Shown: positions 46,970 to 59,500 of the stretch, piece by piece | Position numbering within the stretch: the stretch's first letter is position 1 | Layout: each line of letters begins with the position of its first letter | Origin: Raphanus sativus | Taxonomy: Eukaryota; Streptophyta; Magnoliopsida; Brassicales; Brassicaceae | DNA length: 64,000 nucleotides | Direction of reading: 5' to 3' | NCBI RefSeq assembly: GCF_000801105.2 | Contig: NC_079515.1 | Span: 6,572,001 to 6,636,000 of the forward strand | Translations under genes and position numbers: made by a program | Notes under the pieces: model-generated | Seen by the model: only the letters and a program-made list of their open reading frames with translations | What the model was told of the DNA's origin: nothing | Database searches by the model: none

Positions 46970-48000
46970 AAGTTTATATTTGTATATGGAATATATATAG
47001 TTAAAATAAATTTTAAAAATATTACATTTAAATATTATTATTGATATTTTATTTAGTTTTTTTAAAAAATTACAAATAACATATATAATAAAAAGGTAAT
47101 GTTTTAAATTTGAAAAACCAAATTTAAAAACGAAAAATATATGTATATATAATATGATCTCATTAAAAAGGAAAGTTCACAAAATACTAATACTCTATTT
47201 AAAAATTATTTCAAATAAAGTTTCAAAAAATAATTAAAGAACATAAAAAATACTTATGAAGTAGTAAAATATTTTCTTAGATGAAAAGTTTATATTTGTA
47301 TATAATGTGATTTCATAAAACACTATTATTTGAGAAATCAGTTTTTAAGTATCGCGCTCACGTTTACTCTCACGATGTTTGATTACAAGATACCCTTACT
47401 AAAATATTACATTTAAGTATTATTATACATATCTTATTTAGTTTTATTTTTAAAATTTTACAAACAACATATATAATAAAAAGGAAACATTTATAAAGTT
47501 AAAAAAACGAATTTAAAAATAAATTTAAAACAAAAATATATGTATATGTAATATTATTTTATTAAAAAGAAAAGTTCACAAAATAGTAATATTCCACTTA
47601 AAATATTTTAAATAACATAAAAACACTTTTGTAGTAGGAAAATATTTTCTTAGATGAAAATTTTATATTTTTATATAATGTGATTTCATTAAAAATATTA
47701 TTTGAGAAATAAGTTTACTATATGTCGCGTTCATGTTTACTCTCACGATGGTTGATAATACCGATATTCTTAATGAATTAAAATATTACATTTAAATACT
47801 ATTATTTATATTTTGTTTAGTTTTATTTTTAAAATTTTATAAATAAAATAAATAATAAAAAGGAAACACTTTAAAAATTAAAAATAAAAGGAAAATATAT
47901 GTATATATAATATGATTTCATCAAAAAGGAAAATTCAAAAAATAGTAATATACCATTTAAAAATATTTTGAATAACATAAAAATAATTTTGAAGTAATAA
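46970..48000 (+). repeat. AT-rich tandem array, about 375-bp period, roughly three copies
   Basis: Anchors recur in order: 'aaaatattacattta' at about 47018, 47401 and 47777; 'tataataaaaaggaaa' variants; and 'gttcacaaaatagtaatatt' variants. 'cacgtttactctcacgatg' (about 47359) and 'catgtttactctcacgatg' (about 47732) appear once per later copy. The array has no reading frame. Confidence 0.7.
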
Positions 48001-48279
48001 AATAACAATGAATTAAACAACATTCTTTCTATATTTGTTTTTATTTACAATTTTGTCAGTATATTTACAATTATTTTTATTTAAAATTTTGTATGGTGAA
48101 AATAAAAACACAAACTGAAATATAAATAGTATATTATATAAAACATTTTTTAAAAACAGTATTATTACCTTATTTAGTTTAGTCAAACATAAAAATTTCG
48201 AGAGTTCAATTTTCAAAATAAAATATCATAAATAAATAATAATTCATAGAAAACTAATTAAAAAATTAAATTTTTGAAA

Positions 48280-49520
48280 CATGGATAAGAGTATGTCAAT
48301 AAAAAAAAGTAATGGCTTATGTTATTAATAACAATTGGAAATCCATTATATCAGTTTAAAATATAAAAATGGACTAATTTAATTACCTAAAAACATTGTT
48401 TTGTCTAAAATAATCATCAAATAAAATTTAAATTTTATATACATATTTCAAATCAAAATAATAATTTAAAGTTATTTATATCAAAAATTGATTTAAAATA
48501 TGCATATATTCAAAAAAATATTTTTACTAAAATATTTTCCAATAACCATTATTAAAAAATGTTTTCAATATATATAAGAAAAATACAACACAAAAGTTAA
48601 TTTCATATACCAATTTAAATTGTGGTTTTTATATTTCAAATTAAACTTTAAGAATATAATATATGTTATTATTTATAAGATGATACATATAAAATACTAT
48701 TTATTATATGATTATTTATATGATGGACCAATACAATTATTTATATGATGACATATATATGATACATAATAGTGACTAGGGATTGGCGTTCAGATATCCA
48801 TTCATGTTCGTTTCGGATCTGTTTGGGTTTTGGGTTTTCGGGGTCAAAGATTTCAGTCCCATTCAGATATTTCTAAATTTCAGTTAGAATTATATTCGGA
48901 TCTTTGCGGGTTCAGTTCGGGTTTGGATAACCCATTTAAATTATTTTTTAAAATTCATTATATATTTTGAATTTCTTATAATCTATAAATAAAATAATAT
49001 ATTGTATATAAATCTGAATAACATATATCAGAATATCTAAACTTAACATATAAGTTGGTTTGGTTTAAATTTTGGATCAAAAATCAATAATTATTTTAAA
49101 TATTTTTGGTGTTTCGAGTGTACTTCCTCTATGTTAGATATTTATATTTGACTATTTTTATATATTTTCAAGTATTTAAACCAACCTAAAAGTATCATAT
49201 ATATTCTGGATGTTTTTATATACATTAAAACTAAAAAGAATTAATATATATATAAGTATATAAATCTTTTTCGGATACATTTTGATATCCAAAATACTTT
49301 GCTTCGAATTGGTTATGGTTTTGGTTGTCTAAATATTAAAATTTTGAATAATTTGGATATTTAATCAATTTTGGTTCGGTTTGGTATTACTCTTTCGGAT
49401 CGTGATCGGTTCGGTTCTTCAGATTTGAATTTTTTATCCAGCTTTGATATTGATATGAAAAATAAACAGCAATATATTTTTGAAATATACATCCGCACGG
49501 GCATGCGAGTCAAAATCTAG
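48280..49520 (+). mobile_element. Helitron-like repeat, copy A
   Basis: Ends in a GC-richer segment (tccgcacgggcatgcgagt) followed by CTAG at 49517-49520 and T, a decayed Helitron 3' terminus. The body contains the 'tcagatatccattc', 'ggataacccatttaaat' and 'ttcggttcttcagat' blocks. Most of it is repeated at 49660-53319 (copy A'), giving a tandem arrangement. The 5' limit is approximate. Confidence 0.6.
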
Positions 49521-50882
49521 TGTATTATTAAAATTGAAATATATTTGGGGTTTATTTGGAAACATAGATAACAATTTTTAAAAAGAAATTTGTTTGCAAA
49601 CATGTATAACAGTGTTTTTCTAAAAAAAAATTATATGAAAATATGGATAGCAGTATAAAAAGAGTATAATATTTTTTAGAAGCGTGAATATCAATATATT
49701 AAGAAAAAAAAGTAATGAACTTATGTTATTAAGAAAAATTGGAAATCCATTATATTATGAGAAACTATTTTTATGGGTCTGCTTTAAATATACGAAAACG
49801 GTCCAATCTAATTACCTAAAACCATCTTTTTCTAAAATAATCATAAAACAAAATTTATACTTTATATATATTTCAAATCAAAATAATAATTTAAAGTTGA
49901 TCTATACCAAAAACTAATTTTAAAAATATACATATATTCAAAAATTGATTTTTACTAAACTATTTTCCAATAACCATTATTAAAAAATATTTTCAATATA
50001 TATAAGAAAAATACAATTCAAAACCCAATTCCATATACCAACTTAAATTGTGGTTTTATATTTCACATTAAGTTTTTAGAATATAATATATGTGATTATT
50101 TATATGATGGTACATATAAAATATTACTAGTTATATGATTACTTATATAATGGTACGTATAAAATACGGTTAATTATATGATGACACATATATGATGTAT
50201 AATAGTGATTATGTGTGGACGTTCGGATACCCATTCGGGTTTGGTTTGGGTTTGCCTGGTTTTCGGATTTTCAAGATCAAAGATTTCAGCTCTATTCATA
50301 TATTTTTAAATTGTGGTTCAAGTTCGATTCAGATATTTGCAGGTTCGGCTCGGGTTCGAATAACCCATTTAAATAATTTTTAGAATTTTAAAATTCATTG
50401 TACACTTTAGTTTTTTCAAACTTTATAAACAAAAAATAATATCTATATATATAAAAAAATGTTGCTTCTCTCCCATGAAGACATGTCATCGCCAGCTTGG
50501 AAAGTCGTCTTCTACAGTGCCGACACGTGTCCAATTGGGCTTTAAATTATGTTATGTGTATGGGTTTATATCAATCTGTGTTGGTGTTATTGTTCCGGCC
50601 CGTTAAAGAGGTGTCTCCTGCGTAACCATAATAATTGTGTGGAAACAGAAAAGAAAAATTCATCTCTCCCCATCTTCGGCTCTGCGCAACAATGACGATT
50701 CAGTTTTGCCATCACCGAAACAGTTGTAAATATACAGTGCGATTCAACAATATTCCGGTGATTCAACAATATTCCGGTGATATTCTTTATGTTTGTTCGC
50801 TTTTCTATTTTAGATTATTGTTTTCTCCTTAGATTCTGCTCCTGGTATTTTGTTTTTGCTATGAATCAAATTTTGTTTTTGC

Positions 50883-51034
50883 AAGTGAGTATCCGTGCTA
50901 GCCGACTCCCAAGGTTCCAGGCTAGGCTCGCCGCCGGGTCGATGCTCTCTGCCTCCGGTTTTGATGGGTCACGGTGTGCTCTGAATTTCCAACTATCCGA
51001 ATCTCTTTTGATGATCCGGTTTACTGACTGTTAA
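50883..51034 (+). pseudogene. RPA-like OB-fold fragment in Helitron 1
   Basis: An open stretch reading ASRLPRFQARLAAGSMLSA then CALNFQLSESLLMIRFT. It is homologous to a fragment in Helitron 2 (55654-55921). Plant Helitrons commonly carry RPA70/DUF223-like genes; assignment to that family is from motif memory. It stops soon after the homologous block. Confidence 0.5.
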
Positions 51035-51941
51035 CGACTTTATTGATGGCATTCATAGCAATAAATAAGCTCCTCATCCATCCGTCCACCTTCCAAGCGT
51101 TCCTCACCTACCCCATACACTATATATGAAGATGATCTCCTCCTAGGTGTACTTTGCAATGTTGATGGTCTAATACCAATATCTCGAGAAGGAGAATGAT
51201 GACGTGGATATCAAAATTGGCAAAGGCTATCTGCTTCGTGACATGTATGTAGACATTATATATCCTCTATTTTCTTTCGTTTCTGATACTAAATTTCTAA
51301 AGTTGTAACTTTTTGTATGCACATAACTCATGGATTGACATGGAAAGACGGGCATGATGAAGCTGCAGCTGCCACGATGTACCTAAAGGACACACTTAGT
51401 CACTTACTACTGAAGAGCATCAGCAACTAATCACCAGTCTCTCCAAAGATAAAGTAAATAATTCTCCTCTTCATGTGATCTTAATCTCTCTAAAGTTAAT
51501 TTGTTAATTGATCTTTGTATTGTATCTGGTTTCTGAATAGAGGAAGAATTATAGTGGAATACACTTACGGTTAGAGAAGTTGGGAAATAAGCCTGAAGAA
51601 AATGCAACAAAATAAGTATCAATGAGGAAACCAGTCAGAAACCACTACTCTTGGTTGTGTTGAAGTTAGCTTCTTTATACGGAGAGAAAACGATGTACAC
51701 AATCTATAGATCTACATATTCGACTTATTATTCCAAAGAAAACCATATGAATCAATGGAATGACGTGATCATAGTCCATATTTGCCATGTTCTGTGCGTT
51801 ACGTTGGCTCTTCTTCCAGGCTCGGCTATGCCCTTTTTAGAAGGTATGTCTGCTCGCTTCGACCAAACCCATCTCATAGTCACTAAGATTTGACTTTAAG
51901 TGTAGGTTTGTTTGTTCATGATTGTTTTTCTTTTACTGCAG

Positions 51942-52269
51942 ACAAATGCAGGGGATTGCAAAGCTGTTCTCTGTAAGAAGGTGAAGCAATAGACATGTCT
52001 CAAGACGACAGACCAATCTACTTACCGGAATAAATAAGATTGGAAGCATCATTGATGACAGTTACTTAACTGGCATTGTATAAGTCACACAAGTTCTCGG
52101 CGATTAGGACATCACCGAGGGTCACAATCTCCACTCATAGCATAGCCAGAGATCAAACATATACATTAACAGAGGAAGACGAGATTATGATAATGAGATG
52201 TGACGGGATTCTTGACGTTTTGACAAGTCAAGTATCGTTGTCCAGAAAGAAAGGACAGAGCTTGCTTTA
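51942..52269 (+). pseudogene. Captured PP2C phosphatase exons in Helitron 1
   Basis: After an acceptor AG the sequence reads TNAGDCKAVLCKK, then out of frame IDMSQDDRPIYLPE, and later TLTEEDEIMIMRCDGILDVL. These are consecutive PP2C motifs: ANAGDCRAVL, the D-H-(K/R)-P segment, and the LTxEDEFLIxxCDGxWDV metal-binding stretch. Several frameshifts and stops intervene. An upstream piece near 51350 (DGHDEAAAA) may be the earlier DGHGG motif. The parent is probably a plant clade PP2C; it is non-functional here. Confidence 0.75.
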
Positions 52270-53337
52270 GGGGCTTCAAGGCTAAATACGTTTATTTTTG
52301 ATGTAATGAATGATTTAATAATTTTAAAATTATAGATTGTGAGTGGCACTCCTAAAACTAGAGATTGTGAACGGAACTCACAGCAATGTGTATAAGGCAA
52401 ACATTTATTGACTAAAAATGGCAGCTTCGAAGAAAGTTAGATTTGATTATTTGGAAGCATAAAGTATTAAGTTCATGGCGAGAGAGAATCTTCTGCTGCA
52501 GCAGGGGCTAAATCATCCTAAAGTTATAAAGTCTCTACATCGTTTTTCAGTTTATAGAGCATGGTCTCCTTGGCCTTTCTGCAACTCAAGGCATGATCTT
52601 CACAGCTAAAAGAACATGCTCATCAACAAGAAATTGACATAATTCTAAATTTGACTAATGACGTATATTTTTAACATATAAATATAAATATAAATACAGA
52701 ATATATGCTGCACAAAACAAAATACAAACATATAATCAACTTAAGAAAAACCCCGGATGTAGAAAATTATAAGAATAATACAAGTATTGGAAAATATAAA
52801 ATAATTACATAATTGTTATCTAGATAAACATATAATTTTTAATAAAAATAACAAAAATGAATAATAAATATATTAGAATAATTTTCACAAATTGAGATGA
52901 AACCAAATATTTGTTTTTCTTACATCCCGCCCGTAGGGCGGGCCGATTCTAGTATTACATATAAATGTGAATAACATATTTTAGAATATCAAAATTTAAT
53001 ATATAAATTGGTTTGTCAATAATTAATTTAAGTATTTTTGGTGTTTTGAGTATACTTTAACTATTTAGATATTTACGTATTTCGAAATTCTTTTGGTTCG
53101 GATCGGATTCGATTATAGTTCTCTAAATACCAAAATTTTGAATAATTAAAATATTTAATCAATTTTAATTTGAGTTTGATATTACTTTTTCGGATCGTAG
53201 ATTCGGTTCTTCAGATCCAGATTTTTGTCCAGTCTTAATATTGACATGGAAAATAAATAACAATATATTTTTGAAAAATACATTTGTGTAGACGCACAGA
53301 TCAAATGATCAAATTCTAGTCTTGTTTTAATAGCATT

Positions 53338-53513
53338 ATTTTTTTTTCATTTTTTTTTGGAGGCGAACTGCTTCTTCCATGTCACCATTAGTGGTATTGG
53401 GTTTCGGTCCAGGTTAATACCCTCCCGGGTGAAGTGGACCGCTGCTTGACCGGATCCAGAGATTGACCCGCGAAGCGGAGAATCCTGGATTGCCAAAAAA
53501 AAATAGAAAAAAA
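53338..53513. mobile_element. Short SINE-like insertion
   Basis: Flanked by a perfect 9-bp direct repeat AATAGCATT (53329-53337, 53514-53522). It has a T-run at the left and an A-run at the right, around a GC-richer core with an inverted 'ggatccag'/'ctggattgcc' flavour. On the minus strand GGGTCAATCTC could be a B box. Orientation and family are unclear. Confidence 0.55.
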
Positions 53514-53522
53514 AATAGCATT

Positions 53523-54194
53523 GATAGCGTCAACGTTTATGTAGTATAGATTGCGAATTGAATTCTATATGTAGATTATCACAAATAAAAAGCATGCATT
53601 TTATGAACTGCCATGCTTGCCTTGAATATTTTGACTTTTGCAGGCCTGATCCATAGCACAGGCGGCATAAGCCACTGCTTGCTCACGTGCCCAGACATTT
53701 TTTGTGTTTTTTTTCTTGTTAAAAATTCTGGATTATGGGCTTATAGAAGGCAAATTCTGGACCGGTCCTGGACTTTTAACACCATCAAATTTCACGTGCG
53801 GCCTGGATATACTACCACTAGCCTCCATGTGCTTCTACCTTTCGGGTATTTCTTTTGCTCACGCATTCCTACTTTTAACTAGAGATATGAACACGAGTTG
53901 TTTGTAATCAAAGTCAAACATAAATACTTCAGCAATATTTTTAAACCAGACCTCAGGCCTGGTCCAGACAATGAAAATTTTGTTTAGGGCCCTAAACCAA
54001 TATAGCAAATGTTCAGATAATAAAATCTGTAATGTAAAATTTTGAAATAAGATTATGCGCCCTAAACAGCTGCTTATGTGGTCTACCTCCTGGGCAGAAA
54101 CCTGTACACTCGGATAATTTTCTGAGTCACTGATTATTGTATCAATAGCGCCAAACCATTGATTAATAAATTAATTAATTTTAATATATAATTA
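53523..54194. other. Intergenic, no gene seen
   Basis: Two overlapping open frames (53613-53907) have no recognisable domain. The sequence has short 'ctggaccggtcctgg' and 'gggccctaaac' phrases only. Confidence 0.45.
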
Positions 54195-55546
54195 CTAGGG
54201 TCGGCCCGCCCTACGGGCGGGATGAACTTTACTTGTGAATGTGATCTAAGTTATTATTTTTGTATGATTTTGTGAATCGTGTTTTAAGTTTGCATTTGCA
54301 ATAGATATGTATGATACACTACAAAAAAATAATATATTATATCACATAAATAGTATCAAAAAAACAAATGGTATTAATTTGAGACAATTGTTAATAAATA
54401 ATATAAAATATATTTTTAACATCAATTATTGTAATTGATATTGTTATTAACTTATCTTTGTCTATATTAATCTTTGTTAAGCAAGTGAAAATCAATTAAA
54501 AGATATATTGAATTTTCATATACGTGTAAAAATATGCAGTTTACTCTATTAAAAATAATTTTAATTTTTAATATTGTTTCTGTTGTTCTTATTAGAAATA
54601 ATAAATTAATAAAAGGATTTTATTTTCACTAATGTAATTATTTTACATTTTTAGTGTTTGTTATATATTTTTTGTTGTTGTTAATCTTATGGGGGTAATC
54701 ATTAATATCTTTTATTGTTTGCCTTTCTCCTTCATCTTCCTTCCTTTCTGTCTCTCTTCTGTGTAAACGTTTGGTTCAGTCTAACAAAGTTTTCAAAGAA
54801 ACAAAACAATCATCATCATCACCTGTTCTTTGAGCGGATCAAATACAAACAAAAACATATACGACTTTTTTAGTTTGGTGTGCAGTTCTTTGGAGTTAGG
54901 TCTTAAGGAACATTACAACATTAATGGAAAAACAGAGCTACATTATAGGTTAATAACACGAAATTTAGTTTTATTACAGTGTTTGTATATCAATGAAATA
55001 TCTACGTCTGTAGATCATACACTCAAGCATAAAGAAACAGTCAAAGAGTGAGAATGAGTCATTACAAAGCACAAACAGAAACATACAAAAGTTCCAAAAA
55101 AAATAGTTCACTTCCTTTGCTTTTTGTTGTTGCTGGGTGCTGCGCATATATAACTTAGCAAAGATCCCGATTCGTCTTCGAAGGATGATGCTAACAAAAG
55201 GGCTTACATTTGGATGTGAGACGTAGTCTGAGCTAACACGATGTCAGAAGCCTTCAGAGTTCTAGACACATCATAATCTAGCTGCTCAAACTCTTCCACC
55301 AGAGATATCTTTCTCATCAATCTTCCCCATCTCTTTCAGTTTATACACTATAAACTCCGCAGCTCTGCAAACACACACACACAAAAAAACCATAAGCATA
55401 AGAAGGAGAATGAAATCATCATGATCTCGCTCACCCAACTCCATCTTCATCAAGATCAGCAGCCTCAAGATCACTATTCGTAATCCTCCTAGAGTTATCG
55501 AGAGTTTATAGTGTTTAGATTTTACTCACTGAATAAGTCAAAACAC

Positions 55547-55550
<4 letters not shown>

Positions 55551-55597
<47 letters not shown>

Positions 55598-55607
55598 ATA
55601 TATATAG
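55551..55607. repeat. (TA)n microsatellite
   Basis: An almost pure TA run with one 'tc' interruption near its end, inside Helitron 2. Confidence 0.95.
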
Positions 55608-55653
55608 GCAGTTGTGAAACTATAATTGTAAAATCTAATTAGACATACTCTAC

Positions 55654-55921
55654 CTGGTAAGTGGTAACTGTGTATTGGTGTTAGCTAATCCGACCAGTTC
55701 TGTCTGATCGCGGAACCGGAAGCATTCTTTGGGCAACGGAGAAACCGGTTCACTTAACTCATCAAAGGATATGGCCTCACTAAACCGTATTAGCAAAGGA
55801 GAGCCGGAAATTCTGAGCACACCTGAGACACATTAAATCCGGAGAGGGAGAACATCTTCCCGGCGACAAGCTTCGAACGGTATCTCTGAAGCCGGCTAGC
55901 ATTGATGGTAGTTTGCATCAT
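55654..55921 (-). pseudogene. RPA-like OB-fold fragment in Helitron 2
   Basis: The minus-strand ATG at 55921 opens MMQTTINASRLQRYRSKLVA, GKMFSLSGF, then after a frame change CAQNFRLSFAN, and later RFRDQTELVGLANTNTQLP before a GT donor. It matches the fragment in Helitron 1 (ASRL...GFx...CAxNFxLS). This is the opening of an RPA70/DUF223-like protein as found in plant Helitrons, broken by a shift and a TAG. Confidence 0.6.
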
Positions 55922-56579
55922 GGTAGCCTAAACCATAGTTCAATTCATCGAAACACAAAAATCGGGAGAAGAATCTAAGAAAAAAAACAGCGATTTTACG
56001 ATCAATCACCAAGAAATTCACTGGATCATTGTTAAATCATAAAAAAAAAATTAGGAAGAACAGACTTATGTTAACATCCACCAGAAGCATGTCAACCTCT
56101 ATTCGAACAGACTTACGTTAAAAAGATGAGATTCGAAGAGAAGACGAGTTGTAAGGGAGATATCTCACCTCTATTTATACATAGATCACACCGCTTCTGA
56201 ACTTCAAGTTTGCTTTGAATACACTTCGTGGGGGAGCGATTTGAGTGGATTAATCACGAAATCTTAACTCAGAGCGTTTCATTTGGCGAGGGAAAGTGGA
56301 AACGACATAACCTCGCCGTCAAAGGATGAGGGACGCGTTCTAATGGAAACGACATAACTTTGCAGATGAACATTAGGTCAGAGACGGTTTATTATTTTGT
56401 GGGCCTAAACCCATACAAAGTGCCATTAAGAAACATACCCAATAGAAGCCCACATCGCTGTGCCGTTAATGAAACGGAGCGCTTGGATCTGACGTGTCAC
56501 GCTGTCGACGCTCGACTTTCCACGCTGGATCTGATGTGGCGGAACGTGAGGGATGGAAACATTTTTTTATATATATAAA

Positions 56580-59500
56580 TATATTACCTATTAAAAATCA
56601 TGTTTTTAAAAGAAATATAGAAAATATTTAAATTTGGTTTTTTCTTTATTTTTATTTCACATATAAAATAGTTAATAATAATTTAAATTATTTTTGAAAA
56701 AAATGTAAGAAATTAGAAGTTAGGACATATAGTAAAACATAGAAAATTTAAATTTCATAAGTTTTTATATCTAGTATGAATAACTAAATTAAATTTCAAA
56801 TATAAAATAAGTGAATAACCAAACAATAAACATCAAAATAGTAATAGATTTTTTATTACAAAAATAAAGTACTATCAAATCTTATTATCTAATTTTGGTT
56901 TTTTATTATCGTTTATTATATTTTTTAGTATAGTGAAATGTTCACCAAAATCTAAATATCACAATAAAATAATTTAGTCAATATTATATATAAGCTTACT
57001 AAATATGAGATCAATGATTTTGATTCACGATAATAGAATGGTCTTTTGGCATAAAAAGGACTTTGATTCACGAGGAAACATTATTTACTTAGAAACATGT
57101 AAATTGTAAATTCAAGAAAATCAAGAAAATAAGATAAAAAATAAAAATACAGTTTAAGTGATAGAGGTTAGAATCTAGAAGGATAGAACAAATGATATCC
57201 ACCGTGAACAAAATAAGTAAAATTTTAAAAATAAAGTTGAAAGGTATATATAGTATGTGCAAAAGAAAACAATAAATTCATGAGAAAACAAAAAAAAAAT
57301 ATATTTAATAAATTAGTAACGACCTAACAAAAACTTTTAAAATTAATCATTGGTTCATCTGATAGCCAGATTACCAGAAAGATTTTAAATGAATTATATA
57401 AGATTTTTAAATTAATAAATATCTTTTTAATCTTAAATCGGATTATTTACCGGATCATTGGACCACAATTATCACGATTATCTGAGATTGAGAGTTGACC
57501 TTAAAAGTTATGTTGAGTTGGTGATCCATTGCGAACAACTGTATTAATTGATATGCTTCAATATAAAGCCCATAAATAATTAAAAACATAAGCTTTTCAT
57601 CACAATATATTAATTACCTCCATCACATTGATTGAGTTTACAAATTTACAATATTAATCTTGGATCAGCCGCGTAAGGAGGTGTAGATCTGATCTTAGCA
57701 TACACGTTCCACGAGTTTATACTTCGACGTGCTCTGAGTGTGATAATATAATAGCATACACGTTCCACGAGTTTAGACCTCGACGTGTCTGAGTGTGATA
57801 ATATAATTTATTTGTAAAGCTTAAACAGTTATCATTATTGTCAAGCTAATATAAATAAATAATGACCACGAGACCCACGAGTGGCCATTTCTTTTATTTA
57901 AATTTCATGCCTTGTTGAAAGAACAAAAAATGGTTTGCATTTTTTGAAAAAATTAAGAAGATTCCCGAATAATTCCAACTTCATGATCGTCCAGTTAAAT
58001 GAAGCTTCGTACATACTAAATTAAAAACTCAAGTTGCTACGAGGGTTAGACATCTCAGTAATTATAGACTTATAGTACATATTAATACAAGTGTTCAAGA
58101 AAACGCTAGGTATTAAGCGGACGGTGACCTAACGTCTAACGCTTAGAACGATTAAGAGAACGCCTAAATTATTAGTTAAACGGTTTACGTATTTATAAAT
58201 CATAATAATATATCAAATATATAAAAATTATATTAAATAATAATAAATATTATTTATATATGATAAAATTATTTTCATAAAAATATATATTAAAAATTAT
58301 ATATTATTTATTATTATAATATTATATTTATCTAGACAGTTTAAAATGTAATAACCATTGTTTTATAACGTCTAGTACATAAGCGCTACATAGACGGTTA
58401 TTTAGACCGCTTTTTAAAACACTGATTAATACAACAAAAGTTCAGATTTCAAATTGAGAAAATAATAGCAAGTGTTTCAAAAAAGGGAAATTGGGGCGTA
58501 TAGCGATGAAAAAAACGGTAATTTGCAGAGTAGCAGTTTTACCTAACAGACAGCTACACGGCGTCATATATACATAATAATACGGTAGTGTCCTTGAAAA
58601 TTAACCGGCTTACCTGCTAAAAGAAATTAATTAAAAATATAATTCTGAATTGTCCTAAGTAAATCGTGTCTTCACCCTATTCACATCTTCTCCTTCTCAC
58701 TTTCTTCTGTAATTTTTGGAAATCGGAAGCCCTCTTCCGCCGATCTGCTCCAACGTCTCGCCACTGCATACAGTCCAATTTTCATCTTCATCGTTCTCTC
58801 TTTTAATCGTCTTCGGCTTTGAGTTTTGGTGGTTGTGGTTTGCGTTACCGTTTCGGCCGAGGGGAGTAACACAGCCAGCTTCTCCAACTTCACCAACTCA
58901 GTTTTTCTCAGATTTTTGACAACGCCGTAAGTTCTTGGTGTTACGTCTATGACTGTATCAGTATATTCCGTTGCTATATGTCATCTCAAGTGGAATAGTA
59001 TGTGGCTCAAATTATTCCATTTTACATGGAATCGTACTTTCACATCATATACTATTTCATTCGTTTGCCGGTTCTTATTCTGTTTAACTCATAATTCATT
59101 TATATATTGCATATTATAGTGTGAACCGTCTTCACTTTTTGTCTCTCTTACTTTTCATTCTTCAGGTTTGGTATGGATGAGTTATACCTTCCAAGTAGAT
59201 TGTTTGAGACATGGTTTAGTTTTGTATATGGGTTAAGGGCATTTCACCATTATATACTATGTTATTTATTTTGTTCTATTCTATTTGAGTTTAAAGTTTA
59301 TATTTGGGTTTATAGTTTATATTTAGGTTTAGGGTTTACTGATTATGGTTTAGGGTTTAGTATTTGGGGGTTAGGGTGGGATTAAAATAAAATTCAGTAT
59401 TTAAATGAGGTTGAGATAAAATTGATGTCCTATTCTATTTTGGTGATATAAAATAGAACTTCTATGTGGGTTTAGAGTTCACCGATTAGAGTTTAGGCTT

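Larger units (their letters stand above)
50442..52952 (+). mobile_element. Helitron 1, nested, carrying RPA-like and PP2C fragments
   Basis: Starts TCTATATATATAAAAAAATG and ends with a 7-bp-stem hairpin CCCGCCC-gta-GGGCGGG (52926-52942), then ccgatt and CTAG. It is inserted between A and T with no target duplication, as Helitrons do. Copy A at 48.28-49.52 kb supplies the unoccupied site ('aataatAT' uninterrupted). No Rep/helicase is encoded, so it is non-autonomous. Confidence 0.85.
49660..53319 (+). mobile_element. Helitron-like repeat, copy A', split by a second Helitron
   Basis: Left part 49660-50441 and right part 52953-53319 together align with copy A, in the same order and orientation, ending CTAG at 53316-53319. 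The 50442-52952 segment is an insertion absent from copy A. The hairpin at this copy's end is badly decayed. Confidence 0.6.
54195..56579 (-). mobile_element. Helitron 2, opposite orientation, with RPA-like fragment
   Basis: Read on the minus strand it begins TTTATATATATAAAAAAATG, the same as Helitron 1 except C to T at the second base. It ends with an identical hairpin CCCGCCC-gta-GGGCGGG (54221-54205), then CTAG at 54198-54195 and T. The two Helitrons are therefore close relatives facing opposite ways, about 1.2 kb apart. No Rep/helicase. Confidence 0.8.

Noticed and set aside
58716..58919. Possible small gene followed by a 'YLPSRLF' frame at 59173
   Set aside because: The second frame faintly recalls DUF1985-type transposon proteins, but the match is a few residues only and it runs into 'tttagggttt' repeats. 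No exon model could be supported.
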